Positions 55,701 to 63,656 are shown, numbered from the stretch's first letter. The stretch is 64,000 nt of DNA from Aureimonas flava (GCF_003583935.1 NZ_QYRN01000010.1:1-64000); one strand, 5' to 3'. Made by a program: numbers and translations. Notes: generated from the letters alone by a model not told the origin.

Positions 55701-55868
55701 GGCCTGGGCGCCCCGATAGATCGTGTTGACCGTGACCGAGGGCGGATCGACGTCGGGAAACTCCCGGATCGGCAGCGACAGGATGGCGCCGATGCCCACC
55801 GCGATCAGCAGGAGATTGAACGAGGCGGCCAGGATCGGCCGGGTGATGACGGTGTCGAGGAGCCGCAT
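52743..55868 (-). CDS. RND efflux pump inner-membrane subunit (HAE1-like)
   Basis: A 1041-residue proton-driven exporter with twelve membrane helices and two large periplasmic loops. The proton relay is present as D400-D401 in TM4 (ISLCTDDAVVIMENI) and K922 in TM10 (LVAKNAILLVEFANQL). In most relatives the first motif reads G-L-V-V-D-D, so T399 and the preceding Ser-Leu-Cys are unusual. EFPDVDPPSVTVNTIYRGAQ near residue 36 and FADPITADEAR-type porter sequences agree with the family. It sits six bases after the adaptor gene, so the two form an operon. No outer-membrane factor gene is included; it may share a TolC. The substrate range (drug, lipid or other) is not predictable. Confidence 0.92.
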   Translation of the reverse strand: MRLLDTVITRPILAASFNLLLIAVGIGAILSLPIREFPDVDPPSVTVNTIYRGAQAEVVEREVTRIIEENLSGIAGIRQIRSTTRDENSDIDLEFLAGTDIDAAAADVRDKVSAVRNDLPDLVEEPVIEKASADDQPMMYLTVRSDEYDTAALTDLVDRTVVDAIGAVSGVSQVQIGGEKRYAMRIWLDRRAMAARGVTAGDVSARLEAENIELPAGELETATQAITLRADTRFASADEFRELSLVDRGGQRVRLGDVATVEVGVEDRNSGFRVDGGDAISLGVVRQSNANTLEIAQGVIRELESVRGQIPASVEIAVGYNEAVFIRENLANVASTLLQTVAVIVVVIFVFLGSVRSTVIPAATIPASVIPAAIVAVALGFSLNALTILAVILAISLCTDDAVVIMENIRRRQQAGEPLLLAAARATRQVGFAVFASALVLIAVILPLAFLGGNVGLLFREFAVVLAAIVAFSTTAALTLAPMLSSKLFADRSEPTRMERFVGARLERLGRGYKRVLGAAVRHVWLTLLAGLAFAGIGVLAFGAVPAELAPDEDRGAIIVRAEGPEGASPAYMSEKMRALEAVVRRANGEDGPLRAILTVLSPGRTGQGQPTVGILIVQLRDWADRDETQMAFQERLQDELPAVTGVRAFAINPNGLGQGGGRPVSIVVKGPDRAVLDAWSQRIVEAGRSIPGLVNLDSDYDDTKPQIRVGLDRSRASALGVDARAIGETLQIMFGEAEVTRYVERGEEYEVILQARADDRLTPGDIDNVFVRAGGGELIPLSSVVTREETGTVRELERLDRQPSITIGANLSPRLSLGDALGQLERIARDTQPAGTEIAYTGQSLDFQETGSAVLFILAMILVLVYLLLAGQFESFVHPLVILIAAPAALAGGVLILWAMGQTLNIYSQIAMLLLIGLVAKNAILLVEFANQLREEGAEPFEAAVEAAGQRLRPILMTTLATILGAVPLLLESGAGAEARTTVGAVIAAGTTLGTALTLFVVPALYVLLSRFSPPRNALEAELGRLEREHPAEGRAEPAE

Positions 55869-55874
55869 GGCGCG

Positions 55875-57041
55875 TCAGCCGCGCGCAGCAGGCGCGGCGG
55901 TCCGCGCGTCGCCGGCCTCGGGACCGTCGCGCGCCGGCGGCGGGTCGCCCTCGGACCGGTCACGGGGCTCGATCGCCTGGCCCGAGGCGAGGTCCTGGAA
56001 GCCCTCCACCACGACGCGGCGTCCCGCCTCCAGCCCTTCCACGATCTCCACCCGGTCGGCGTCGCGCTGCCCGACGCGCACCTCGACCCGTTCGGCCCTG
56101 CCCTCGGTCTCGGCGAACACGAAATGGTTGGCGCCCTCGATCTGGACGGCGATCGGCGGCACGGTCACCGCGTCCTCGCGCTGCCCGGTCTCCAGCGTCA
56201 CGTTCATCAGCATGCCCGGCAGGAGCTTCTCCTCGCCGTTCGGCACGCTGGCCTCGACGAGCACGGTGCGCAGCGCCGGATCGACGCGGGTGGCGATCGC
56301 CGTCACCTCGCCGCGGAACCGCTCGTCGGGGAAGGCGACGGAGGCCGCCTCCATCGGCGCGCCCATGCGGATCTCTCCGAGATAGCGTTCGGGAACGGTG
56401 AAGCGGATCTCGATCGGGTCCACCGCATCAAGCACGGCCACCTCGCCGCCCGGCTGGATCAGCGCGCCGAGGCTGATGTTGCGCAGGCCCAGGCGCCCAG
56501 CGAAGGGCGCACGGATGTTGTAGTCGTCGAGCCGCTCGCGCGCCGAGGCGACCTCGGCCTCGGCCGCTTCGGCCTGGCGCTGGAGGTCGTTCGCCACCGC
56601 GCGCGGGCCGGTTCCATCCTCGGCGAGACGAGCGGCACGCCCGAATGCCTGGCGCGCCTCCTCGGCGGCGGCCTCCGCCACGCGCACCTGGTCCTGCGCG
56701 TCGGCCGGGTCGAGGCGCACCAGGATGTCGCCCTCGGCCACGTCCTGCCCGTCGGTAAAGGCAATCGTCTCAACGCGGCCGGACACGCGCGCCGTCACGG
56801 TCACGCTTTCGCGCGCCACCGTGTCGCCCACCGCCTCGAGCGTCAGCGCGATGTCGGCAAGGCCCGCCTCGGCCAGCACCACCGGCGTCGGCGGCTCCGC
56901 GTCCTCGGTCTCCTCGTCCCGCTCGCCCGCGCCCGGCAGGATGGCCGCCAGCGGCGCCGGCCAGCCGTAGACGTAGGACGTGGCCGCGAGCCCCCCGGCC
57001 GCGAGCAGCAGGACGGTGAACGCGGTGGGAAGCGGTCTCAT
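55875..57041 (-). CDS. RND efflux periplasmic adaptor subunit
   Basis: A 388-residue membrane fusion protein. One N-terminal hydrophobic segment (TAFTVLLLAAGGLAATSYVY) is followed by an Asp/Glu-rich linker. The lipoyl halves contain RVSGRVETIAFTDGQDVAEG near 100 and IRAPFAGRLGLRNISLGALI near 183. Between them lies a short alpha-hairpin, followed by the beta-barrel (VEASVPNGEEKLLPGMLMNV) and membrane-proximal domain. The tail is Pro/Ala/Asp-rich. GGAGAG precedes the ATG at 57041; the frame is open to 57095 but the added residues are not signal-like. It connects the pump coded next to an outer-membrane channel. mucR lies upstream on the same strand, 198 bases away. Confidence 0.9.
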   Translation of the reverse strand: MRPLPTAFTVLLLAAGGLAATSYVYGWPAPLAAILPGAGERDEETEDAEPPTPVVLAEAGLADIALTLEAVGDTVARESVTVTARVSGRVETIAFTDGQDVAEGDILVRLDPADAQDQVRVAEAAAEEARQAFGRAARLAEDGTGPRAVANDLQRQAEAAEAEVASARERLDDYNIRAPFAGRLGLRNISLGALIQPGGEVAVLDAVDPIEIRFTVPERYLGEIRMGAPMEAASVAFPDERFRGEVTAIATRVDPALRTVLVEASVPNGEEKLLPGMLMNVTLETGQREDAVTVPPIAVQIEGANHFVFAETEGRAERVEVRVGQRDADRVEIVEGLEAGRRVVVEGFQDLASGQAIEPRDRSEGDPPPARDGPEAGDARTAAPAARG

Positions 57042-57210
57042 CGTGGGATCTCTCCGACCGGCTGCGTCGAAGGGCGCAATAGCGGGGCGGAGCAATCGTT
57101 CCGCGACACACGCGGGTCGCGTTGTCGCATCGGGTCGCGGAACGGCGGGCGGAGCGCGGCGGGACCTTACGACCGATCCGGGCCGGCGCCCCCGCGCAGT
57201 CGCGGTCGGA

Positions 57211-57232
57211 GGCGGGCCGCGGACGGCCCGCC
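57211..57232 (-). terminator. hairpin after mucR
   Basis: GGCGGGCC (57211-57218) and GGCCCGCC (57225-57232) form a perfect 8-bp GC stem with a six-base loop, seven bases beyond the mucR stop codon. No T run; a transcript end is inferred from position. Confidence 0.4.
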
Positions 57233-57239
57233 GGTCGTG

Positions 57240-57764
57240 CTACTCCGCGGCGGCCGCCTTCTTCGGGGCGCGGCGGCGCTTGGCGGGCTTCTCGTCGGCC
57301 GCCTCGGCCCGCGGCGCCGGTTCGTCCGCCTGCAGAGCGACCTCGGGCTCCGCTTCCGGGGCGGCCTTGCGGCCGAGGCCGATGCTCTTGGCGAGTTCGG
57401 AGCGCTTGGCGGCGTAGTTGGCGGCGACCATCGGATAGTCGGGCGCGAGGCCCCACTTCTGACGATAGGCCTCGGGCGTCAGGTCGTAATGCGTCTTGAG
57501 GTGGCGCTTCAGCGACTTGAACTGCTTACCGTCCTCCAGGCAGATCAAGTAGTCGGGCGTCACCGACTTCTTGACCGGGACGGCCGGCACCAGCGGCGCG
57601 GCGGGCGCGGCTTCCGGTTCCTTGGCAGCGTCGAAGTCGAGCGAGGCGTAGACGACGCCGATCAGCGGCGCCAGGTCGTCCCGCGTCACATGGTTCTTGC
57701 TAACATAGGCCTTGACGATCTGTGCGGTCAGATGTCGGCGCGACACGTCCTTACTGCTGTCCAT
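57240..57764 (-). CDS. mucR: MucR/Ros-family zinc-finger transcriptional regulator
   Basis: A 174-residue global regulator of the Ros/MucR family, which represses or activates exopolysaccharide, motility, cell-cycle and virulence genes in rhizobia and brucellae by binding AT-rich DNA. The zinc finger is C75-x2-D78-x9-H88-x3-H92 in YLICLEDGKQFKSLKRHL, the variant with Asp at the second ligand position. LTPEAYRQKWGLAPDYPMVA follows, as in all members. The N-terminal oligomerisation segment is present (LTAQIVKAYVSKNHV). The C-terminal tail of about 45 residues is Ala/Glu/Lys-rich and longer than in well-studied MucR proteins. A control of the EPS genes in this window is likely but not shown. Confidence 0.93.
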   Translation of the reverse strand: MDSSKDVSRRHLTAQIVKAYVSKNHVTRDDLAPLIGVVYASLDFDAAKEPEAAPAAPLVPAVPVKKSVTPDYLICLEDGKQFKSLKRHLKTHYDLTPEAYRQKWGLAPDYPMVAANYAAKRSELAKSIGLGRKAAPEAEPEVALQADEPAPRAEAADEKPAKRRRAPKKAAAAE

Positions 57765-57993
57765 TTCGATCCTCTCGAAGTTTTGCGGACGAATAACGCA
57801 GTCACGTATATTGGTCTACCCTGTCGTCGCCGGGAGGGGCACCGTTCTTTTTCTGTAAACATATCTTTCCTGTCATCGGCGTCGCCGCCGCGGACGACCC
57901 GCGTCCGGCGCATGCCAGACATGCGCCGGACGCGGTGGCGCGGGCGCGCGTTTCGTGCGCAGCCTCCGCACGATCCGATCGAGTGACCGTCCC
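57765..57993. promoter_or_regulatory. divergent control region of mucR and an MFS gene
   Basis: 229 bases between divergent starts. The mucR-proximal half is AT-rich for this genome (around GAATAACGCAGTCACGTATA and TTTCTGTAAACATATCTTTC) with several T-A steps, the type of sequence MucR proteins bind when they repress their own genes. The other half is GC-rich. Exact promoters are not called. Confidence 0.5.
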
Positions 57994-59247
57994 ATGACCC
58001 TTCCATCCGCTCCCGCCGCCCGCCCGGTCGACCTGCCGGACGGCGCCTCGCCCCGCGTCGGCCTCGCCCTCGCCTCCCTGTCGCTCGGCTCCTTCGTGAT
58101 CGGGGCCGGCGAGTTCGGCATCATGGGCCTCCTGCCCACCATGGCGGCCGATCTCGGCGTGACCATCCCGCAGGCCGGGCTGCTGGTCACCGGCTATGCG
58201 CTCGGCGTGGTGTTCGGCGCGCCGCTCCTGGCCGTCGTCACCTCGCGCTGGGAGCGGCGGCGCACGCTGTTCCTGCTGGCGCTGGTCTTCTTCGCCGGCA
58301 ATCTCGCCTGCGCCCTGGCGCCGACCTACGGCCTCCTGATGGCCGCGCGCCTCTTCACCGCGCTCGCCCACGGCGCCTTCTTCGGCATCGGGGCGGTGCT
58401 CGCCGCCGAGATCGCCCGGCCCGGCCGCGAGGCGCAGGCCATCGCCATGCTGTTCGTGGGCATGACGCTCGCCAACGTCTTCGGCGTGCCGCTCGGCACC
58501 GTGATCGGCCAGTCCTTCGGCTGGCGGTCCGCCTTTCTCGTGGTCACGGTGCTCGCCGGCCTCACCGCCTTGATGATCGCGCTGTTCGTGCCCGTCAGCC
58601 GGCCCCGGCCGGGCGTGCGCTTCGCCGAGGAGATGCGGGCGCTGGTCCGCCCGCCAGTGCTCCTCGCCATGCTGCTCAGCGTGCTCGCCTCCTCGGCGCT
58701 GTTCGCCCTCTACACCTACATCGCCCCGCTCTTGATCAACGTGACGGGTCTTCCCGAGACGGGCGTTCCCTACCTGCTCTTCGTCCTGGGAACGGGCATG
58801 ACGATCGGCAACCTCGCCGGGGCGCGTCTGGCCGACTGGAAGCTGATGCCCTCCATCATGGGCCTCTTCGCCGCCATGGCCGCGATCCTCACGGGCATCC
58901 ACGTCTTCGCCGCGAGCCCGGTGCCCATGGTGGTGCTGATGCTGCTGTGGGGCATGGTCGTGTTCGGCCTGACCTCGCCCATCCAGATGCGGATCGTGGC
59001 GACCTCGCAAGGGGCGCGCAACCTCGCCTCCACGATCAACCAGAGCGCCTTCAACCTCGGCAACGCCTTCGGCGCCTGGGTCGGCGCCATGATGATCTCG
59101 GCCGGGCTCGGCTACGACGCGCTGCCGCTCGCCTCCGCGGCCCTGGCGCTCTGCGCGCTCGCCGTCGCGGCCCTGAGCTGGCGGATGGACGGGCGCGGCG
59201 CGTCCCTGCAGGGGGCGCCGTCCCCCACACCCCTGCCGGGGGAATGA
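57994..59247 (+). CDS. MFS transporter, DHA1/AraJ-like
   Basis: A 417-residue major facilitator with twelve membrane helices, of the drug:H+ antiporter-1 group that includes AraJ-like sugar or drug exporters. Signature stretches are VIGAGEFGIMGLLPTMAADL near residue 32, SRWERRRTLFLLALVFFAGN (the loop 2-3 motif, D-R-x-G-R-R-like) near 85, LTALAHGAFFGIGAVLAAEI near 125 and TINQSAFNLGNAFGAWVGAM near 345. The ATG at 57994 follows 229 bases of divergent control region shared with mucR. The exported compound is unknown. A long inverted repeat follows the gene. Confidence 0.88.
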   Translation: MTLPSAPAARPVDLPDGASPRVGLALASLSLGSFVIGAGEFGIMGLLPTMAADLGVTIPQAGLLVTGYALGVVFGAPLLAVVTSRWERRRTLFLLALVFFAGNLACALAPTYGLLMAARLFTALAHGAFFGIGAVLAAEIARPGREAQAIAMLFVGMTLANVFGVPLGTVIGQSFGWRSAFLVVTVLAGLTALMIALFVPVSRPRPGVRFAEEMRALVRPPVLLAMLLSVLASSALFALYTYIAPLLINVTGLPETGVPYLLFVLGTGMTIGNLAGARLADWKLMPSIMGLFAAMAAILTGIHVFAASPVPMVVLMLLWGMVVFGLTSPIQMRIVATSQGARNLASTINQSAFNLGNAFGAWVGAMMISAGLGYDALPLASAALALCALAVAALSWRMDGRGASLQGAPSPTPLPGE

Positions 59248-59264
59248 TCCCCCCGGCCTCCCAT

Positions 59265-59318
59265 CCCTCGTGACATGGAAAAAGGGGGCTCGCGGCCCCC
59301 TTTTCCATGTCACGAGGG
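59265..59318. terminator. long bidirectional terminator
   Basis: About 24 bp of stem: CCCTCGTGACATGGAAAAAG begins the left arm, and the right arm, ending at 59318, is its reverse complement except for one extra A on the left. The core GGGGGC-TCGC-GCCCCC is flanked by A and T runs, so it works in both directions between the convergent MFS and OmpA genes. Confidence 0.9.
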
Positions 59319-59396
59319 ACAGACGGTTCGCAAACGCCTTTCCGAGCGGGATCGGGGCGGCTGCCCCGCCTCGATCCCCTGCCTCGTGCCGTCCGG

Positions 59397-60062
59397 TCAG
59401 CCCGCCTGCAGCGGTGAGATGGAGATCTCGACACGCCGGTTCTGGGCGCGGCCGGCCTCGGTCGCGTTGGAGGCGATCGGCCGGCTCATGCCGTAGCCCT
59501 GCGTGTTGAGGCGGCGCGGGTTGACGCCCTGGCTCGACAGGAACTGCGAGACCGACTGGGCGCGGCGCTGCGACAGGGCGAAGTTGTAGCCCTCGCCGCC
59601 CACGTTGTCGGTGTTGCCGGCGACGTCGACGATCGACTGGTCGTACTTGTTGAGCACGATGGCGACGGACTGGAGCGTCGGGTAGAACTCGGAGCGAACC
59701 TGGTCCTGGTTGGTGTCGAAGGTGATGTTGGAGGGCATGTTGAGGATGATCCGGTCGCCCTGGCGGGTGACGGAGACGCCCGTGCCCTGGAGCTGGGCGC
59801 GCAGGTCCGCCTCCTGGCGGTCCATGTAGGCGCCGATGCCGCCGCCGCCGATGGCGCCGATGCCCGCGCCGATCAGCGCGGCGCGGCCGGGATCGCTGCC
59901 CGTGGCGCGGCCCACGAGATAGCCGCCGAGCGCACCGGCGCCCGCGCCGATGCCGAGCCCGCCGGCGGTGTTGGAGAGCTTCTGCTCTCCCGTGTAGGGG
60001 TCGGTGGTGCAGCCGGCCAGCAGGCCGGCCGACGCGACGGCGACGAGAACGAGCTTCTTCAT
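59397..60062 (-). CDS. OmpA-family peptidoglycan-binding lipoprotein
   Basis: A 221-residue outer-membrane lipoprotein. The signal peptide ends with the lipobox LLAGC, so the mature protein begins at Cys18. A glycine-rich stretch (GLGIGAGAGALGGYLVGRAT, IGAGIGAIGGGGIGAYMDRQ) resembles YMGG/Gly-zipper segments that sit in or on the membrane. The C-terminal OmpA domain covers about residues 100-215. ITFDTNQDQVRSEFYPTL opens it, and VAGNTDNVGGEGYNFALSQR with AQNRRVEISI form the peptidoglycan-binding site. This arrangement is that of the YiaD-like lipoproteins. It tethers the outer membrane to the wall. Confidence 0.9.
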   Translation of the reverse strand: MKKLVLVAVASAGLLAGCTTDPYTGEQKLSNTAGGLGIGAGAGALGGYLVGRATGSDPGRAALIGAGIGAIGGGGIGAYMDRQEADLRAQLQGTGVSVTRQGDRIILNMPSNITFDTNQDQVRSEFYPTLQSVAIVLNKYDQSIVDVAGNTDNVGGEGYNFALSQRRAQSVSQFLSSQGVNPRRLNTQGYGMSRPIASNATEAGRAQNRRVEISISPLQAG

Positions 60063-60226
60063 GACGAGATCCAGCCTTCCGATGGTTCGGGGCTCCTCGT
60101 GCGGCGGGATGCCCTCGATGGTCGTGAGGAAGGGGCTAGAGAACAGTCGGGGCTGGATTGGGGCTGACCGGACGATTCCACGCCCGTGCAACAAAAAAAT
60201 CCGCCGCGCTGCCGGGCAGGCCCCGC

Positions 60227-60272
60227 ACGACGAAGGGCCGGCCCCCGTTTCGGGAGGCCGGCCCTTCGTCGT
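60227..60272 (-). terminator. asd terminator hairpin
   Basis: ACGACGAAGGGCCGGCC (60227-60243) and its exact reverse complement at 60256-60272 flank an inner CCCG-TTT-CGGG stem with one bulge. It begins about 18 bases after the asd stop on the minus strand. A T run on that strand follows later, at 60192-60199. Confidence 0.8.
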
Positions 60273-60290
60273 CGTGAGGAGGTCGAGGCG

Positions 60291-61322
60291 TCAGGCGGCC
60301 TGGCGCTGGCCGATCAGCTTGCGGTTGACCAGGAGCTCGGCGATCTGGATCGCGTTCAGCGCGGCGCCCTTGCGCAGGTTGTCGGCGACCACCCACATGT
60401 TGAGCCCGTTCTCCAGCGTCTGGTCCTCGCGGATGCGGCTGATATAGGTCGCGTCCTCGCCGGCCGTGTCGATCGGCGTGACGTAGCCGCCGTCCTCGTG
60501 CTTGTCGATCACCAGGCAGCCGGGCGCCTCGCGCAGGATGTCGCGCGCCTCGTCGGCGGTGATCGGGTCGGCGAATTCGATGTTGACCGATTCGGAATGC
60601 CCGATGAAGACGGGCACGCGCACCGCGGTGCAGGTCACCTTGATCTTCGGGTCGAGCATCTTCTTGGTCTCGGCCATCACCTTCCACTCTTCCTTGGTGG
60701 AGCCGTCCTCCATGAAGACGTCGATATGGGGGATGACGTTGAAGGCGATGCGCTTGGTGAACTTCTTGGCCGTGACCGGATCGGCCACGAACACGGCGCG
60801 GCTCTGCTCGAACAGCTCGTCCATGCCGTCCTTGCCCGCGCCCGACACCGACTGGTAGGTCGAGACCACGACGCGGCGGATGGTGGCCTTGTCGTGCAGC
60901 GGCTTGAGGGCCACCACGAGCTGGGCCGTGGAGCAGTTCGGATTGGCGATGATGTTGCGCTTGGCGAAGCCCGCGACCGCGTCGGCGTTGACCTCGGGCA
61001 CGATCAGCGGAACGTCGGCGTCGTAGCGGAAGGCCGAGGAATTGTCGATCACGACGCAGCCGGCCTGGCCGATGCGGGGCGCCCATTCCTTGGCCACCGA
61101 GCCGCCGGCCGACATCAGGCAGATGTCGGTGCCCGCCCAGTCGTAGCTCTCCAGCGCCTTGACCTTGAGGGTCCGGTCGCCGAACGACACCTCGGTGCCC
61201 TGGCTGCGGCGCGAGGCCAGCGCCACCACCTCGTCGGCCGGAAAGCCGCGCTCGTCCAGGATATTGAGCATCTCGCGGCCGACATTGCCCGTCGCGCCGA
61301 CCACAGCCACCTTGTAGCCCAT
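60291..61322 (-). CDS. asd: aspartate-semialdehyde dehydrogenase
   Basis: A 343-residue cytosolic enzyme that reduces aspartyl phosphate to aspartate semialdehyde with NADPH, the branch point to lysine, diaminopimelate, methionine and threonine. The nucleotide-binding loop is VAVVGATGNVGREMLNIL at the start, and the catalytic cysteine lies in NPNCSTAQLVVAL near residue 130. STYQSVSGAGKDGMDEL and VPVFIGHSESVNIEF carry the substrate-binding parts. The ATG at 61322 gives the normal N-terminus; the frame is open upstream for 23 codons without similarity. It is transcribed alone, with a strong hairpin after its stop. Confidence 0.96.
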   Translation of the reverse strand: MGYKVAVVGATGNVGREMLNILDERGFPADEVVALASRRSQGTEVSFGDRTLKVKALESYDWAGTDICLMSAGGSVAKEWAPRIGQAGCVVIDNSSAFRYDADVPLIVPEVNADAVAGFAKRNIIANPNCSTAQLVVALKPLHDKATIRRVVVSTYQSVSGAGKDGMDELFEQSRAVFVADPVTAKKFTKRIAFNVIPHIDVFMEDGSTKEEWKVMAETKKMLDPKIKVTCTAVRVPVFIGHSESVNIEFADPITADEARDILREAPGCLVIDKHEDGGYVTPIDTAGEDATYISRIREDQTLENGLNMWVVADNLRKGAALNAIQIAELLVNRKLIGQRQAA

Positions 61323-61588
61323 CTTGAAACCCGCCAGTCCTTCGCCCCGAGAACCTGAAGTCACGCTCTTGTCGCCCCGTCCCGGGGGCAAGCGGGACGA
61401 GGGGTCAGATAATGATCGTGGTTTTGGTGGAGGTGAGCGTGCACATGGGGCCGCTCATGCGCCGTCGCCGAGGCGAAGTCAATTGGGAAGTTCGCGCCGC
61501 GCGCGGCGGTGGCCGGGCGTCTCGAACGCAAGCGGCCGGCGCCCCGGTTGGGCACCGGCCACTCGAACGGCGGATGGGCGAGATCGTC
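61323..61588. other. intergenic region upstream of asd
   Basis: 266 bases holding the asd promoter region and the tail of the small peptide gene's transcript. A moderately AT-rich block lies at 61405-61430. Open frames on both strands here are GC-driven and show no family similarity; I see no RNA gene or riboswitch-like structure that I can defend. Confidence 0.35.
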
Positions 61589-61714
61589 TCAGGCGCGACG
61601 GTCGGGGTAGGCGCCGCCGGCGGGACGCGGCTGGGCGCTGCCGCGGACGGAGCGCTCCGCGATCTTCTTGGTGATCCAGCCCACCACCAGGGCCTTGATA
61701 ATGCTGCGGATCAT
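61589..61714 (-). CDS. 41-residue amphipathic small protein
   Basis: A short frame with a good GGGAGT ribosome binding site 6-7 bases before the ATG at 61714. The first half, RSIIKALVVGWITKKIAERS, is a hydrophobic and basic helix of the kind found in membrane-associated small proteins. The second half is Pro/Gly/Arg-rich and likely unstructured. It lies between asd and the divergent symporter gene. I know of no family for it. Small proteins of this kind are frequently missed by annotation, and the clear start signal is the main support. Confidence 0.5.
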   Translation of the reverse strand: MIRSIIKALVVGWITKKIAERSVRGSAQPRPAGGAYPDRRA

Positions 61715-61899
61715 GGCGGACTCCCGACCTGTTGAGCTGGCAGGACAATGCGGCACGAGAGGGAGGGTTCCCGCGATGAACTTCCTGTGATTGTGGCGGA
61801 AGCGCGATTGCAACTTCCCTTTCCGTCAGAATTCGGTAACTTTTCCTTATGGCGCTCGGGAGGCGCCGCCGCACCAACGCGGCCTGGGAGGGCAACTGC

Positions 61900-63603
61900 G
61901 TGACGAGTTATCCAACGAGCGCCGATCCGGCGTCCGAACGCAAACCCATGACGAAACGCGAGCGGAAGGTGATCATCGCCTCGTCGCTCGGCACCGTGTT
62001 CGAGTGGTACGACTTCTATCTCTACGGAACGCTGGCGGCGATCATCGGCCGGCAGTTCTTCTCGCAGTTCCCGCCCGCGACGCAGGCGATCTTCGCGCTC
62101 CTCACCTTCGCCGCCGGCTTCCTGGTGCGCCCCTTCGGCGCACTGGTGTTCGGGCGTCTGGGCGACCTCGTGGGTCGCAAGTACACCTTCCTCCTGACGA
62201 TCCTGATCATGGGCCTGTCGACCTTCGCGGTCGGCCTCCTGCCGGGCTACGACCAGATCGGCGTCGCGGCGCCCATCATCCTCGTCGCGCTGCGCATGGC
62301 CCAAGGCCTGGCGCTCGGCGGCGAGTACGGCGGCGCGGTGGTCTACGTCGCCGAGCATTCGCCGCGCAACCGGCGCGGCTTCTACACCGCCTGGATCCAG
62401 ACCACGGCGACGATGGGCCTCCTCCTGTCGCTCGCGGTGATCGTGACGCTGCGCATCAACATGGGCGAGGAGGCGTTCCAGACCTCGCAGCCCCTGTTCT
62501 TCGGGCTCGAAGGCGGCTGGCGCATTCCCTTCCTTCTGTCGATCGTCCTGCTTCTGATCTCCGTCTACATCCGCCTTCAGATGCACGAGTCGCCGATCTT
62601 CCAGAAGATGAAGGAGGAGGGCACCCAGTCCAAGGCGCCGCTGCGGGAAGCCTTCGGCAACTGGCGCAACGGCAAGATCGTTCTGATCGCGCTGTTCGGC
62701 TTGGTGATCGGCCAGGCGGTGGTCTGGTACACGGGCCAGTTCTACGCGCTGTTCTTCCTGCAGACGGTGCTCAAGATCGACCTTCTGACCGCCAACGTCC
62801 TGATCGCCTGGGCGCTGATCATCGCGACGCCGTTCTTCCTGGTGTTCGGCTCGCTGTCGGACCGGATCGGGCGCAAGCCGGTGATCCTGGCCGGCTGCCT
62901 GCTGGCGGCGGCCACCTACTTCCCGCTGTTCAACGCGCTGACGCAGGCCGCCAACCCGACCTACTCCAGCGCCATCGAGAACGTTCGCGCCGAGGTCGTG
63001 GCCGACCCCGCCACCTGCGGCTCGCTGTTCGACCCGGTCGGCATCCGCACCTTCACCACGCCGTGCGACGTCATGCGCCGCACCATGTCACAGCAGGCCT
63101 TCCGCTACACGCAGGTCGACGCGCCGGCCGGCACGCCGGCGCAGCTCGTCGTCAACGGCGGCGCGCCGATCGCCTTCACCGACGCCAAGGCCTTCACCGA
63201 CGCGCTGGGCCCCGCCATGGTCGCGGCCGGTTATCCCGCCGCCGACGATCCGGCCAAGGTCAGGATCGACGGGTTCTTCTCCGCGCTCGGCAACGTCCAG
63301 GCGCTGAAGATCATCGCGATCCTCACGGTGATGGTGATCTACGTGACCATCGTCTACGGCCCGATCGCGGCGGCCCTGGTGGAGTTCTTCCCGACGCGCA
63401 TCCGCTACACGGCCATGTCCTTGCCCTATCACATCGGCAACGGCTGGTTCGGCGGCCTTCTGCCGGCCACCGCCTTCGCGATCGTCGCCTCGACGGGCGA
63501 TATCTTCGCCGGTCTCTGGTACCCGGTGTTCTTCGCGCTCCTGACGGTGGTCATCGGCCTCCTCTTCGTGCGCGAGAAGCGGGGCGTCGACCTGGCGGAC
63601 TGA
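61900..63603 (+). CDS. metabolite:H+ symporter (MHS-type MFS) with large insertion
   Basis: A 567-residue major facilitator of the ProP/KgtP/ShiA group. Typical elements are SSLGTVFEWYDFYLYGTLAA near residue 30, RPFGALVFGRLGDLVGRKYT near 85, RMAQGLALGGEYGGAVVYVA near 130, and the second-half LSDRIGRKPVILAGC near 322. Relatives are about 430-450 residues long; the extra length is an inserted hydrophilic stretch at about residues 344-458, between two membrane helices, with two cysteines (PATCGSL and TPCDVMR). The GTG at 61900 has GGGAGGG eight bases upstream; ATG at 61948 is an alternative. The substrate (organic acid, betaine or other) is unknown. Confidence 0.9.
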   Translation: MTSYPTSADPASERKPMTKRERKVIIASSLGTVFEWYDFYLYGTLAAIIGRQFFSQFPPATQAIFALLTFAAGFLVRPFGALVFGRLGDLVGRKYTFLLTILIMGLSTFAVGLLPGYDQIGVAAPIILVALRMAQGLALGGEYGGAVVYVAEHSPRNRRGFYTAWIQTTATMGLLLSLAVIVTLRINMGEEAFQTSQPLFFGLEGGWRIPFLLSIVLLLISVYIRLQMHESPIFQKMKEEGTQSKAPLREAFGNWRNGKIVLIALFGLVIGQAVVWYTGQFYALFFLQTVLKIDLLTANVLIAWALIIATPFFLVFGSLSDRIGRKPVILAGCLLAAATYFPLFNALTQAANPTYSSAIENVRAEVVADPATCGSLFDPVGIRTFTTPCDVMRRTMSQQAFRYTQVDAPAGTPAQLVVNGGAPIAFTDAKAFTDALGPAMVAAGYPAADDPAKVRIDGFFSALGNVQALKIIAILTVMVIYVTIVYGPIAAALVEFFPTRIRYTAMSLPYHIGNGWFGGLLPATAFAIVASTGDIFAGLWYPVFFALLTVVIGLLFVREKRGVDLAD

Positions 63604-63626
63604 ACCGCCGAAACCGCGACAGGAAA

Positions 63627-63656
63627 AAGGGCCCCGGCAGCGATGCCGGGGCCCTT
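63627..63656. terminator. bidirectional terminator between symporter and leuB
   Basis: AAGGGCCCCGGCA (63627-63639) and TGCCGGGGCCCTT (63644-63656) are exact reverse complements with a GCGA loop. An A run precedes and a short T-rich stretch follows, so both convergent genes can end here. Confidence 0.88.

Noticed and set aside
61412-61735. Plus-strand 107-codon frame between asd and the symporter
   Set aside because: Gly/Arg/Ala-rich with no ribosome binding site or similarity, and antisense to the better supported small peptide gene.
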